This document shows, in pieces, positions 1 through 10,216 of a stretch of 64,000 bases of DNA. The first letter of the stretch is position 1; the number at the start of each line of letters is the position of its first letter. Under the pieces are notes generated by a model. The model was not told the origin of the DNA. It worked only from the letters and a program-made list of their open reading frames with translations, and ran no database searches. The DNA lies in contig CALKFG010000006.1 of NCBI GenBank assembly GCA_938084575.1, positions 322,542 through 386,541 of the forward strand. Reading direction: 5' to 3'. The DNA comes from an uncultured Hyphomonadaceae bacterium. Its GTDB lineage: Bacteria > Pseudomonadota > Alphaproteobacteria > Caulobacterales > Hyphomonadaceae. The position numbers were made by a program, and so were the translations under genes.

Positions 1-1
1 G

Positions 2-73
2 GACAACCTGCTTCCCAAGGAAATGCCGCGCGAATTAATGCATTTGTTTACGCGCTTCCTGTCCATCCGCTGA
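2..73 (+). CDS. C-terminal end of a truncated CDS (…DNLLPKEMPRELMHLFTRFLSIR*), product unknown
   Basis: Open frame from the window edge to TGA at 71-73; too short to identify. Confidence 0.35.
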   Translation, partial: DNLLPKEMPRELMHLFTRFLSIR

Positions 74-291
74 GCTGTTGGGCTTTGGTCAGGCCCGGCA
101 GGCATTGACCGGGTTTAAGGTTTGACCGTTTTGCATAATGTCCGGCCCGCGTGGGGGCTGCCGGCTTAAGCGTTCGCCGGCTGTTGCAGGCGGGTCCTCG
201 GACTGGGAAAACAGCGCGCCGATCTCGACAAGCGCAGGCGGCTCGCCTAAGCCCGCATCTCAGGTCTGTTCATCTAAGCCCGGAGCCCGCA

Positions 292-2289
292 ATGTTTGAC
301 AAAATCCTCATCGCGAATCGGGGAGAAATCGCCGTGCGAGTCATCAAGACCTGTCGACGCCTCGGCATCAAAACCGTTGTCGTGTATTCCGATGCGGATG
401 CCGGATCCATGGCGGTCGAGATGGCGGACGAGGCTGTCCACATTGGAGGATCGCCTGCGTCGGAATCCTATCTGGTAATGGACAAGATCGTTGCGGCGGT
501 GAAGCAGACAGGCGCCCAGGCGGTTCATCCGGGTTTCGGATTCCTGTCTGAGAATGCTGAATTTGCGAAGCGTCTGGAGCGCGAAAAAATCGCGTTTATT
601 GGTCCGAATCCGCGTGCGATTGAGGCGATGGGTGACAAGATCAGTTCCAAGAAACTTGCCGCGGCGGCCGGTGTCTCCACCGTGCCGGGGCATATGGGGC
701 TGATTGAGAACACGCAGGAAGCGCTGAAAATTTCCAAGGAGATCGGCTATCCGGTCATGATCAAGGCGTCGGCGGGTGGCGGTGGAAAGGGCATTCGGAT
801 TGCATTCAGTGATCGCGATGTGGAAGAGGGATATCCTGCGGTGAAAGCCGAAGCAGCGGCCTCTTTCGGGGATGATCGTATTTTCATCGAGAAGTTTATC
901 CTCGAGCCGCGGCACGTGGAAATTCAGGTGATGGGCGACAAGCATGGTGGTTGTGTCTATTTGTTCGAGCGTGAATGTTCGATCCAGCGCCGCAATCAGA
1001 AGGTTTTGGAAGAAGCGCCGTCGCCTCTGCTCGATGAAGCGACCCGCAAAAAAATGGGTGAACAGGCCGTCGCCCTGTCACGGGCCGTTGATTATGACAG
1101 TGCTGGCACCGTTGAATTTGTGGCATCCGGCAAGGATAAGAGTTTCTATTTCCTCGAAATGAACACGCGCCTACAGGTCGAGCATCCTGTGACGGAAATG
1201 ATCACAGGCGTGGACCTGGTTGAACAGATGATCCGGTCGGCGGCGGGCGAGAAGCTGGCCCTGTCTCAGGACACACTGAAGATTAATGGCTGGGCCATTG
1301 AGAGCCGGGTTTATGCAGAAGACCCGTACCGGAACTTCCTGCCGTCGATTGGGCGCCTGAAGCGATTCAAGCCGCCGGCTGAAGGGGCGCTGGAGGGGGG
1401 AACGGTGCGGATCGACAGTGGCGTGCGGGAGGGCGACGAGATCTCCATGTTCTACGATCCCATGATCGCCAAACTTGTCACTCACGGGCCCACCCGGGAT
1501 GTCGCGCTCGATACTCAGGCCAAAGCCCTGGACCGGTTTCAGATTGCCGGAATTCAGGACAATATACCATTTTGCGCTGCGGTTATGGACGAACCGCGTT
1601 TCCGGTCTGGTGACATCACGACCGCCTATATCAAGGACGAATTTCCCGAGGGATTTGCCGGCACACTGCCAACGGCGTCTCAGAATGTCATGCTGATTGC
1701 AGCCAGTGCTTATGTCCAGTGTGTGATCAGCCGGCGGGCTGCACAGACCACGGGCCGGCTGGCGCCGCTTGATTTCCAGAGGCAGGACTGGGTCGCCATA
1801 CTCGGTGATGTTTATCACCCCGTCACGGCAATGCTGGGTGACGGCGAGGCGACGCTCACCATTGATGGGGTCACTCACACTCTCGTCACCCGCTGGCAGC
1901 CTGGACAGCACCTGATTGAAGGTGTGCTGGATGGTCAGCCTTTTGCTGTAAAATTTGAGGACCGGACGGAGGGCTTCCTGATGCAGCATCGTGGTGTCCG
2001 CCTGCGGATACTTGTGTGTCGCCCGGACGTGGCGGAGATGCACCGCCGCCTGCCTGAGAAGGAAAAGCCCGACTTGTCTAAAATGATTATCTCGCCGATG
2101 CCCGGGCTCGTGGTTTCGGTCGATGTGGGGATGGGTCAGGAAGTGCAGGAAGGCGAGCCGGTCTGTATCGTTGAGGCCATGAAGATGCAGAATATTATCC
2201 GTGCCGAGACCAGTGGGACGGTTAAGCTCATCAATGTTGGAGCAGGCGACAGCGTCGCGGCGGACCAGATCATGGTCGAGTTTGATTAA
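292..2289 (+). CDS. pccA: Acetyl/propionyl-CoA carboxylase alpha subunit (biotin carboxylase + BCCP)
   Basis: MFDKILIANRGEIAVRVIKTCRRLGI start, ATP-grasp motifs, C-terminal biotinyl motif EAMKMQN; ORF track start 151 trimmed to ATG 292. Confidence 0.9.
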   Translation: MFDKILIANRGEIAVRVIKTCRRLGIKTVVVYSDADAGSMAVEMADEAVHIGGSPASESYLVMDKIVAAVKQTGAQAVHPGFGFLSENAEFAKRLEREKIAFIGPNPRAIEAMGDKISSKKLAAAAGVSTVPGHMGLIENTQEALKISKEIGYPVMIKASAGGGGKGIRIAFSDRDVEEGYPAVKAEAAASFGDDRIFIEKFILEPRHVEIQVMGDKHGGCVYLFERECSIQRRNQKVLEEAPSPLLDEATRKKMGEQAVALSRAVDYDSAGTVEFVASGKDKSFYFLEMNTRLQVEHPVTEMITGVDLVEQMIRSAAGEKLALSQDTLKINGWAIESRVYAEDPYRNFLPSIGRLKRFKPPAEGALEGGTVRIDSGVREGDEISMFYDPMIAKLVTHGPTRDVALDTQAKALDRFQIAGIQDNIPFCAAVMDEPRFRSGDITTAYIKDEFPEGFAGTLPTASQNVMLIAASAYVQCVISRRAAQTTGRLAPLDFQRQDWVAILGDVYHPVTAMLGDGEATLTIDGVTHTLVTRWQPGQHLIEGVLDGQPFAVKFEDRTEGFLMQHRGVRLRILVCRPDVAEMHRRLPEKEKPDLSKMIISPMPGLVVSVDVGMGQEVQEGEPVCIVEAMKMQNIIRAETSGTVKLINVGAGDSVAADQIMVEFD

Positions 2290-2315
2290 AGCGATCTGCC
2301 CAAGAGGGGTGCGGA

Positions 2316-2807
2316 ATGAGGTCTCTTCTTTTTAGTCCAGCCGGACGGCTTGCGCCCCGGCGGTTCTGGCAGGCCCTGGTCATACTCACCGTTGCAAGCA
2401 CGCTTGTCGTGGCTGGTCAGGTCATGCTGTCAAGCAGTGTTGGCCTGTTCGGCTATTTTCTGATTTTTCCTTACATCTGTGTCTATGGAAAACGGCTCCA
2501 CGATACCGGGCGCACCGCCTGGTGGGTGGTTGGCGTTCTTTTCGCGACCCTGACCGTGCAATTTGTTGCCACCTTGTGCCTGGAGCCGGTTTTTTCGACT
2601 GAAGAAATTGAGTCCGTGCGCAGCCTGGTGACAGATCGCTTTCAGGCAGGTGATCTGGCGGGAATGATGCAGCAGGGCGAACGGCTGAACGCGCTTCTTC
2701 TGCCGTTAAACCTGCTCAACACGATTATCGGAAATGCTGTGGTGGGATATCTGGTCGGGCGTCTCAAGGGTGAAGCCGGGCACAATCAGTTTGGTCCCCG
2801 CCCCTGA
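2316..2807 (+). CDS. DUF805-type small membrane protein
   Basis: GRLAPRRFWQAL... YGKRLHDTGRTAWW pattern with several hydrophobic segments. Confidence 0.75.
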   Translation: MRSLLFSPAGRLAPRRFWQALVILTVASTLVVAGQVMLSSSVGLFGYFLIFPYICVYGKRLHDTGRTAWWVVGVLFATLTVQFVATLCLEPVFSTEEIESVRSLVTDRFQAGDLAGMMQQGERLNALLLPLNLLNTIIGNAVVGYLVGRLKGEAGHNQFGPRP

Positions 2808-2922
2808 CGCCTATAAGGGGATTGAAGGGCGATTTTTATTGAAAAACAAAAAGAAAATATCGATTGTAAATAAGGATTGGGCTGTGCTAAGGAAAGAAGC
2901 CCAGCGAAGATTCGTATAATCC

Positions 2923-3705
2923 ATGTCCCATTCGACTTCAGACTTACCGCCGCTTGACCCAGCCCGTCCCTGGATCACAGATCCGGAGGACCTCCCGTCT
3001 CGGATAAATTGGCTGGCCACCCTTTTCAATGTGATGGGGCGCAGCTCCAGATTACACTTCACGCGGGCCTGGACCCTGCTATTCATGTTACAATTCCTCT
3101 TCGTCTTCGGTGGCGGGCTGCTCCTCTTCATCCTGGCGTTGACCGGTGTCGACACGGCGGGCTTGTCGGTGGCAAAACAGTATGCCAGTGCGGCCGTCTT
3201 TCTGGTCACTGGCCTGATGTCTTTTGTTATTCACAATCGGCGGCTGGCGGATGCGGGCAAGTCATCGGCCTGGGCAGTTTTGATCCTCTTGCCGCTTGTG
3301 ATTGCAGGCACGGTCACTCTTGGAAATATTCAGAAGAGCGCGGCGGAGTATGACGTTATGTACCAAAAACGTGCGGCATTCCTGGAGGACCCGGGCGCGT
3401 TCCGTGAAGAGGCGCTGGAACGCCGCCGGGAGGCGCAGAAAGCACGCGCAGATGCCCGCGAGGATGACGATGCGGGTGGCGAGGCGGCAAGCCGTGGCCC
3501 GAGACGCGGCGGCGATCGGGGAGGCCGTCGCGGCTTTAATGCAGAGAATGAAATGCCGGATCAGGAGACGTTCGTTCTGAGACCGCATGTTGGGGCTTTT
3601 GTTACGCTGATGATGCTTCTCAGTGCCTTTCTGGTGCCATGGAGCCTGATGGTCGTGGCGCGTGCAGCTCCAAAGGGAAGAGACCTGCAGGCTGCTGCGG
3701 GTTAA
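2923..3705 (+). CDS. DUF805-like membrane protein with charged loop
   Basis: NRRLADAGKSSAWAVL motif, TM segments, Arg/Asp-rich loop. Confidence 0.6.
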   Translation: MSHSTSDLPPLDPARPWITDPEDLPSRINWLATLFNVMGRSSRLHFTRAWTLLFMLQFLFVFGGGLLLFILALTGVDTAGLSVAKQYASAAVFLVTGLMSFVIHNRRLADAGKSSAWAVLILLPLVIAGTVTLGNIQKSAAEYDVMYQKRAAFLEDPGAFREEALERRREAQKARADAREDDDAGGEAASRGPRRGGDRGGRRGFNAENEMPDQETFVLRPHVGAFVTLMMLLSAFLVPWSLMVVARAAPKGRDLQAAAG

Positions 3706-3707
3706 GG

Positions 3708-4400
3708 TCAGGCCGGGACCGGCGGCAGTGCCGGGCGGGTTTTGCACTCAAAGATTGTCTCGAAAGCTGCCTTCAGCGCCGCATCTGCATCGGCCATGCC
3801 AACGGGGTAACCAAGATCGACAAGGCTGGTGACGCCGTATCGTGGATCAGCAATGCCACAGGGTGTTATGCCTGAAAAATGTTCGAGGTCCGGCTCAACA
3901 TTCAGGCTGATGCCGTGGAAACTGACCCAGCGCTTGAGCCGAATACCAATCGCCGCAATTTTGTCTTCCCGTAACGTCCCGCCCGCCTGGGTCCGGTCGA
4001 CCCAGACGCCGACACGTCCGGCGCGAGTGTCGGCTTTAACATTAAACTCTGCGAGGCTGGAAATGATCCATGCCTCCAGCCGGGCCACAAATTTGCGAAC
4101 GTCGCGCCCCATCGCGGCCACATCCAGCATGACATAGGCCACACGCTGACCGGGCCCGTGATAGGTATACTGCCCGCCCCGGCCGGCATCGAATACCGGA
4201 AACCGGTCCGGACTGACAAGGTCGCTGGGCTGGGCGCTTGTTCCAGCTGTGTAAAGCGGGGGGTGTTCAAGCAGCCAGACAAGCTGCGCAGCAGTACCTT
4301 CCCGAATGGCTACGGCACGGGCCTCCATAGCGGAAACGGCCTGCTCATAGGGGACGAGTTTGTGGCTGATGGCCCACTCGATTGGGAAATGCTCAGACAT
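3708..4400 (-). CDS. lipB: Octanoyltransferase LipB
   Basis: [65 protein letters not shown] motifs; start trimmed to MSEHFPIEW. Confidence 0.92.
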   Translation of the reverse strand: MSEHFPIEWAISHKLVPYEQAVSAMEARAVAIREGTAAQLVWLLEHPPLYTAGTSAQPSDLVSPDRFPVFDAGRGGQYTYHGPGQRVAYVMLDVAAMGRDVRKFVARLEAWIISSLAEFNVKADTRAGRVGVWVDRTQAGGTLREDKIAAIGIRLKRWVSFHGISLNVEPDLEHFSGITPCGIADPRYGVTSLVDLGYPVGMADADAALKAAFETIFECKTRPALPPVPA

Positions 4401-4473
4401 TACACTGCATATAGCGAAGACTTTTCGCTTCACAATCCGAATAGCGCCCAGTATACCGCGGTCTCCTCGGCGT

Positions 4474-4558
4474 GCGGCCGTGGCGGAACTGGTAGACGCG
4501 CAGCGTTGAGGTCGCTGTGGGGCAACCCGTGGAGGTTCGAGTCCTCTCGGCCGCACCA
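4474..4558 (+). tRNA. tRNA-Leu (anticodon GAG), CCA encoded
   Basis: Acceptor stem GCGGCCG/CGGCCGC + ACCA; anticodon arm CAGCG-TTGAGGT-CGCTG; long class-II variable arm; T-loop TTCGAGT. Confidence 0.93.
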
Positions 4559-4797
4559 TTTTTCTGCTCGCAGGGCGATGTATCTCTGAGAAAATTCTGG
4601 CAGCCAGCCTGGCCGGGAAAGATCGGGCCCTGCCGTTAGCCTCAGCCGAACAGACCCGGCGCCGACACGATGCCGAGCGACCATGACATCCAGACATGCG
4701 TCTGTGGACCCTTTAATTCAAACGGAGGCTTCCGGATACGGTGCGACGACGCGTCCCGACTATTGACCTGTCCTGCTGAGGCAAGTCACAACGCTTT

Positions 4798-6189
4798 ATG
4801 GCAAGAATTTCCGGACATCCAAAGCAATGGCCAGAGGGGCAGGGACAACGCGTATGTGTCGTTGGGGCAGGTCCTTCCGGACTAACCACGACGAAGACGC
4901 TGATCGAGGCAGGACTTCAAGTTGACTGCTTTGAGGCGTCGCCGGACATCGGCGGACACTGGGTGCTGGGGAACCCCAATGGTCGGTCCTCAGCCTACCG
5001 GTCGCTGAGGACCAATACCACCAAGCGCATGAGCCGTTTCAGTGATTACGAAATGCCGGAGCACTGGTCAGAATTTCCCGCATGCGAAAAAGTACGGGAG
5101 TGGCTGAACCTCTATGTCGACCATTTTGGCTTCCGGCATGCCATTCGCACCAAGACAGAGGTCATCTCCGCGGTCCCACGTGAGGGCGGCGGGTGGCAGC
5201 TGGTCTTGAATGGTCCAGACGGTTGGTACACCTCCGACTATGACGCGCTGATCGCAGCCAGTGGCAGTTACTGGGATCCACAAATACCCGACTGGCCGGG
5301 GACTTTTTCCGGTAAGATGATCCACGCGCAGGAATATCTCGATCCGGAGACCCCGCATCAGCTCAATGGGCTGGACGTGGTCATTGTCGGTATTGGGAAT
5401 ACCGGGTGCGAGCTGGCCTGTGAAATTGCGAAGGCCGGTGCCGGCACTGTCTGTCTGTCCGCGCGCAGCGGAACCTGGATTTTGCCGAAGACGATCAATG
5501 GCGTTGCCGCTGCCGAGGGTGTCCCGCTCACCCACCCTACGGATGAGGTGCCCTCCGAACTGGCATGTTTGGCAGAGGAAGACCGTGAAGCCTTTTTGGC
5601 GCAACGCGCCAGTCAAACGATCAAACAGGCCCATTCTGAACGTATGCGACGGTTCGAGCATCTGGGATTGCCGCCCGCGCCGGAGCATCCGCTGCTGAAG
5701 AGACCGACCATTTCCCAGGATATTTTGGCCTGTCTGGAGTCCGGCCATGTCATCGCGAAACCTGCCATAACGCGGCTGGACAGAGACGCGGTCGTTTTCG
5801 CACCTGACGAACGGGTCCGGGCGGATGTCATCATCTGCGCGACCGGCTACAAATTAAGCTACCCCTATCTAAGTCAGGATGTCGCCGACACCCGTGAAAA
5901 TGACCTGACGCTCTTTTGCGGCATTGTTCCACCCGACCGGGATGACCTGTTCTTTGTTGGCGTTAGCCGCCCGACCGGCGCGTTCTGGCCGATTGCGGAG
6001 GCTCAGGCCAAGTTTGTGGCGGCGCTTTTGACAGAAGGCTACAGCCTGCCCCCTGCCAGAGAGATTGAACGCCGGGCCCGTCCGATGCTCAACCGCCTTG
6101 CCCTGAATCCTGGGCTTTATGGACTGAGCCTCAGGGAGGAACTGGAGCGGGGACGCAGACGGGTGCTGGAGGGGGAGGAGCTGCCTTGA
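4798..6189 (+). CDS. Flavin-containing monooxygenase (FMO family)
   Basis: GAGPSGL FAD motif, FSGKMIHAQEY FMO signature, VGIGNTGCELACE NADP motif, ATGYK. Confidence 0.85.
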   Translation: MARISGHPKQWPEGQGQRVCVVGAGPSGLTTTKTLIEAGLQVDCFEASPDIGGHWVLGNPNGRSSAYRSLRTNTTKRMSRFSDYEMPEHWSEFPACEKVREWLNLYVDHFGFRHAIRTKTEVISAVPREGGGWQLVLNGPDGWYTSDYDALIAASGSYWDPQIPDWPGTFSGKMIHAQEYLDPETPHQLNGLDVVIVGIGNTGCELACEIAKAGAGTVCLSARSGTWILPKTINGVAAAEGVPLTHPTDEVPSELACLAEEDREAFLAQRASQTIKQAHSERMRRFEHLGLPPAPEHPLLKRPTISQDILACLESGHVIAKPAITRLDRDAVVFAPDERVRADVIICATGYKLSYPYLSQDVADTRENDLTLFCGIVPPDRDDLFFVGVSRPTGAFWPIAEAQAKFVAALLTEGYSLPPAREIERRARPMLNRLALNPGLYGLSLREELERGRRRVLEGEELP

Positions 6190-6358
6190 GGCAGTGCTGT
6201 GTATCTCGCTTCACCGCTCGATCACCCAGATGTAGATATCCGGCGGGCTGCCAGAGACGGTGCCATGGCGCGCGATCTGAACGGAAACAGGCGCTGATCG
6301 GCACGAAATATTGCTTGCATGGCTTGCCTGCCGGCCCAGTTCGGGTCAAGCAACCCAA

Positions 6359-7738
6359 ATGACAGAACGCCGCATCGATCCTGCTGGTCCGGATGAGCCG
6401 ACGGATGAAGGTCGTCAGCTCGACGATCTGCGTCACGCTATACTCGATGGTGACGGGGGCTGGCTACGTGCGAAATTAGATGAGATGCATCCGGCTGACG
6501 CGTCAGATCTTCTGGAGCAACTCTCTACCGATGATTTCGAGACGGCGGTGGAAATGCTCGGAGGGGCGCTGCCAAGCGAGATCCTGATCGAGCTGCGTGA
6601 TGAATATCGCGAAGATGCCGTCGACATGCTGTCGGATGCTGCCGTTGTCGGCGCCCTCGATGATCTCGAATCCGATGACGCAATCGCTGTCCTTGAAGAT
6701 CTCGACGCTGACCGGCGCGAGCGCATTCTTGATGAAATGGCGCCTAATGACCGGGCGTTGCTGGAGGCCAATCTGCTGTATGCAGAAAAAACGGCCGGCC
6801 GTCTTATGCAAAGGGAGTTTCTGTCCGCGCCTGAGTTCTGGACCGTCGGCCAAACGATCGATTTTGCCCGCGACAATGCAGAGGATTTGCCAACAGACTT
6901 TTATGAGGTTTACGTCGTTGATCCGATGAACCGGCCTATTGGCTATGTGCTTCTGTCCCAGCTCCTGCGCACCCGCCGGGATGTCGGCCTGGCAGATATT
7001 TTGACGGACATACAGTCTGCGATCAAAGTCGATATGGATCAGGAAGAGGTCGCCTACCAGTTTCAGAAATACTCCCTGGCGTCCGCGCCGGTTACGGACG
7101 GGGAGGGACGTCTGGTTGGAATGATCACCGTCGATGACATGGTTCATGTTATTCAGGACGAGAACACCGAAGACCTGCTCGCCCTGTCGAATGTCTCGTC
7201 CGCCGACGGATCTGATACGGTCTGGGATTCGGTCAGGGCGCGCGCGCCCTGGCTGGCGGTCAATCTGGGGACCGCGTTTGTGGCATCGGCCATTATTGCC
7301 CTTTTCGAAGACGCCCTGAACGCACTTGTTCAGCTGGCAATCCTTATGCCGGTTGTGGCAGCCCTTGCGGGAAATGCCGGCAGCCAGGGTCTGGCCGTTG
7401 CCGTTCGGGCTATTGCTGAGCGCGAACTGGATGGTCCCGCGGCACGGCGGGCTATTGTAAGAGAAGCCCTGACCGGACTGGTCAATGGGGTGATTTTTGC
7501 CCTTGGCGTTGGGTTGATTGCCTGGCTCTGGTTTGGTGATCCGCTTCTGGCTGCCATCATCGCCATCGCCATGCTGGCCAGTTTTTTCTGGGCCGGCTTA
7601 TCTGGCATACTGGTTCCGTTAAGCCTTAAACGGTTTGGTGCGGATCCTGCAGTCGCTTCCTCTGTCTTTGTGTTGACCCTGACCGATACAATGGCATTTT
7701 TCAGCTTTCTGGGGCTCGCATCTCTGGTTCTCTTGTGA
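6359..7738 (+). CDS. mgtE: Magnesium transporter MgtE
   Basis: MgtE N domain (DLLEQL/ALPSEILIEL), CBS pair, five-TM C-terminal domain (PVVAALAGNAGSQGLAVAVRAIA). Confidence 0.92.
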   Translation: MTERRIDPAGPDEPTDEGRQLDDLRHAILDGDGGWLRAKLDEMHPADASDLLEQLSTDDFETAVEMLGGALPSEILIELRDEYREDAVDMLSDAAVVGALDDLESDDAIAVLEDLDADRRERILDEMAPNDRALLEANLLYAEKTAGRLMQREFLSAPEFWTVGQTIDFARDNAEDLPTDFYEVYVVDPMNRPIGYVLLSQLLRTRRDVGLADILTDIQSAIKVDMDQEEVAYQFQKYSLASAPVTDGEGRLVGMITVDDMVHVIQDENTEDLLALSNVSSADGSDTVWDSVRARAPWLAVNLGTAFVASAIIALFEDALNALVQLAILMPVVAALAGNAGSQGLAVAVRAIAERELDGPAARRAIVREALTGLVNGVIFALGVGLIAWLWFGDPLLAAIIAIAMLASFFWAGLSGILVPLSLKRFGADPAVASSVFVLTLTDTMAFFSFLGLASLVLL

Positions 7739-7818
7739 GGCTGTGGACCCGACTTCGGCGCGGGATTTGCATCTGACAGCCGGTCTGGGACGTTTACTGT
7801 CCCATAGCGGAGCAGGAT

Positions 7819-8985
7819 ATGGTCGCCAATATGCGGACATCCATTGCGGGTCTTGACCTGATCAAGACCTATGAAGGGTTTCGGGCTGATCCACTGTCGC
7901 TGGGTGAGGCCCGCTGGCTCATCGGATTTGGGCATGTCCATGTCGGCGAAAAACCGGGTCGGCTGAGCCGGGGTGAAGCGGAGATTCTTCTAAAGGAATA
8001 TGATCTGGTTGCGGCGGAAGACAGTCTCCAGCAGAGGATTTTAACGCCCCTCAACCAGAACGAATTCGATGCCCTGGTCAGCTTCGCCTTCAGTCTCGGG
8101 CTGGAAGCCTTTGAAACCAGCGATGTTGCGTCCTTGTTGAACTCGGGGGATCGCATCGCCGCTGCACATGCCTTTGAGCAGTGGAATCAGAGCCTTCTGG
8201 CGAACAAGGTCCAGATCGTGGAATCTCTGGTGCGACGCCGGGCGGCTGAAAAAGCGCTTTTTCTGACGACTCCGGGAGAGATGCCGGCGACCGCGTCTGC
8301 CCTTTACCGGCCGGTGAGATCTCCTGCCTTTGGACCGGGCCTTGCTGACGCCGCACCCGAGGCGGAGGCGCCACCAGCAGCCATAGCGCCGGCCATGTCG
8401 TCAATCCCTCTGGCGCCAGCCGAATCAGGGGGCAGGCGGGCTGAGGCATTTGAAGGACGGCGTCTGGTTCGGACACTCGGGGAAGATACTGAGGACACGT
8501 CCGAACAGATCAGTCCGGAAGCGATCACCAAGGCTGTATCTGATCTGGCGCGCCTGACGCGGGAGAGCCCGCCGGAGGCCCTCGATGTCATTGCCGGGGC
8601 CAGATCCGACAAGGCAGAGCCGCCGCGCCAGCCCATCGACGATCTTGAGGTGGTCAGGCTGTCGGCGGATGATGTCGCCAGAGGGATTGAGGAGAACCGC
8701 CGTTTGGCCGGTCAGTCGCTCGCTGTTTTGACACCGGGTGTCGTGGTGTTCGCGCTCGCCTCATTGGCCGGATTTGTTATTTCCCTTGCCGGCTTGTTTG
8801 GTGCCATCCATTTTGCCCGCGACTCCGACGCGTCGTCGGGTTTCCTCGTCACATATGGACCCGTTCTGGCATATGTTTCAGGCGGCTTGGTCTGCGTGAT
8901 GATGATCTATGCGCTTGTCCTGACCTGGCACAGAAATCACTTTCATGCGGGCGGGGGGCTTGGCGATGAAGGGTCTCTCGGTTAG
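7819..8985 (+). CDS. spmX: SpmX-like protein: degenerate GH24 muramidase domain, Pro/Ala-rich linker, two C-terminal TM segments
   Basis: TYEGFRADPLSLGEARWLIGFGHV / PLNQNEFDALVSFAFSLGLEAF / LVRRRAAEKALFL resemble Caulobacter SpmX; two C-terminal hydrophobic helices. Confidence 0.75.
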   Translation: MVANMRTSIAGLDLIKTYEGFRADPLSLGEARWLIGFGHVHVGEKPGRLSRGEAEILLKEYDLVAAEDSLQQRILTPLNQNEFDALVSFAFSLGLEAFETSDVASLLNSGDRIAAAHAFEQWNQSLLANKVQIVESLVRRRAAEKALFLTTPGEMPATASALYRPVRSPAFGPGLADAAPEAEAPPAAIAPAMSSIPLAPAESGGRRAEAFEGRRLVRTLGEDTEDTSEQISPEAITKAVSDLARLTRESPPEALDVIAGARSDKAEPPRQPIDDLEVVRLSADDVARGIEENRRLAGQSLAVLTPGVVVFALASLAGFVISLAGLFGAIHFARDSDASSGFLVTYGPVLAYVSGGLVCVMMIYALVLTWHRNHFHAGGGLGDEGSLG

Positions 8986-8994
8986 ACCCGCACC

Positions 8995-10167
8995 ATGATT
9001 TCCAACCTGTATCCGAGCCTGAATTTCGACTTGGGCGAAACTGCTGATATGATCCGGGACAGTGTCCGGGCTTTTGCGCAGAGTGAGATCGCGCCGCTGG
9101 CGGCCGAGATTGATCGCAGCGATTGTTTCCCGCGCCAGCTTCTGCCCAAGATGGGCGAGCTGGGGTTGCTTGGCATTACAGTCGAAGAAGAGTGGGGCGG
9201 CACCGGCCTGGGCTATCTTGAGCACTGTGTCGCCATGGAGGAAATTTCCCGCGCATCTGCCTCCATCGGTCTGTCCTATGGCGCGCACTCCAATCTGTGT
9301 GTCAATCAGCTCCGCCGATGGGGGAATGATGACCAGAAGACAAGGTATCTCGGTCGTCTGGTCACGGGTGAACATCTGGGCGCGCTGGCCATGAGCGAAA
9401 GCGGTGCCGGGTCTGATGTGGTGTCCATGCAGTTGCGTGCAGACCGCAGAGGCGACCACTATGTCCTGAATGGCTCCAAGATGTGGATTACCAACTCCCC
9501 GGATGCCGACACGCTGATCGTCTATGCAAAGACGGACCCTGAGAAGGCCTCACGTGGGATTACCGCTTTCCTGATTGAAAAGGGCATGAAAGGCTATTCC
9601 GTGGCGCAGAAGCTTGACAAGTTAGGCATGCGCGGATCCGAAACCGGGGAGCTTCTGTTTGAAGACTGCGAAGTTCCCGCAGAAAATATTATGGGGCCAC
9701 TCAATGGTGGTGTCGAAATTCTGATGAGCGGACTGGATTATGAGCGGGCTGTCCTGGCAGCCGGGCCGACCGGGATAATGCAGGCCTGCCTTGATGTCGT
9801 TCTGCCTTATGTCCACGATCGGCGGCAGTTTGGAAAATCCATCGGGGAATTCCAGCTCGTACAGGGAAAACTGGCGGATATGTATGTTCAGATGAATGCG
9901 GCAAAGGCCTATGTCTATGCCGTTGCCAAGGCGTGCGATCGCGGTGAGACGGCCCGCAAGGATGCTGCGGGCGCCATCCTTTATGCAGCGGAAACGGCAA
10001 CCCGGCTTGCCCTCGATGCGATCCAGCTCTTGGGCGGTAATGGCTATATCAACGATTATCCGACCGGCCGGCTCCTGCGCGATGCCAAGCTGTATGAAAT
10101 TGGCGCCGGCACAAGCGAGATCCGCCGTTTCCTGATCGGGCGCGAGCTTTTTGGCGAGAGCGCCTAA
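8995..10167 (+). CDS. ivd: Isovaleryl-CoA dehydrogenase (acyl-CoA dehydrogenase)
   Basis: Acyl-CoA DH motifs ([74 protein letters not shown]); liu context. Confidence 0.88.
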   Translation: MISNLYPSLNFDLGETADMIRDSVRAFAQSEIAPLAAEIDRSDCFPRQLLPKMGELGLLGITVEEEWGGTGLGYLEHCVAMEEISRASASIGLSYGAHSNLCVNQLRRWGNDDQKTRYLGRLVTGEHLGALAMSESGAGSDVVSMQLRADRRGDHYVLNGSKMWITNSPDADTLIVYAKTDPEKASRGITAFLIEKGMKGYSVAQKLDKLGMRGSETGELLFEDCEVPAENIMGPLNGGVEILMSGLDYERAVLAAGPTGIMQACLDVVLPYVHDRRQFGKSIGEFQLVQGKLADMYVQMNAAKAYVYAVAKACDRGETARKDAAGAILYAAETATRLALDAIQLLGGNGYINDYPTGRLLRDAKLYEIGAGTSEIRRFLIGRELFGESA

Positions 10168-10171
10168 GCAA

Positions 10172-10198
10172 CCGGGTCTGATCCGGGTCTGATCCGGG
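10172..10198. repeat. 11-bp tandem repeat (CCGGGTCTGAT)x2 + CCGGG between convergent ivd and patatin genes
   Basis: Read directly. Confidence 0.6.
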
Positions 10199-10216
10199 CT
10201 TGGGGGTGAGGCTCCT

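Noticed and set aside
4474-4558. tRNA-Leu as an integration site for a mobile element
   Set aside because: No integrase nearby and no duplicate of the tRNA 3' end found by eye in the window.
4430-4684. 84-aa minus ORF containing [27 protein letters not shown] and the N-terminal extension of the lipB ORF
   Set aside because: These are translations antisense to tRNA-Leu, a well-known spurious annotation; lipB start moved to 4400.
7819-8985. GH24 lysozyme considered as the GTA/phage endolysin
   Set aside because: Asp and Thr catalytic positions are substituted and the architecture matches SpmX; it lies far from GTA genes.
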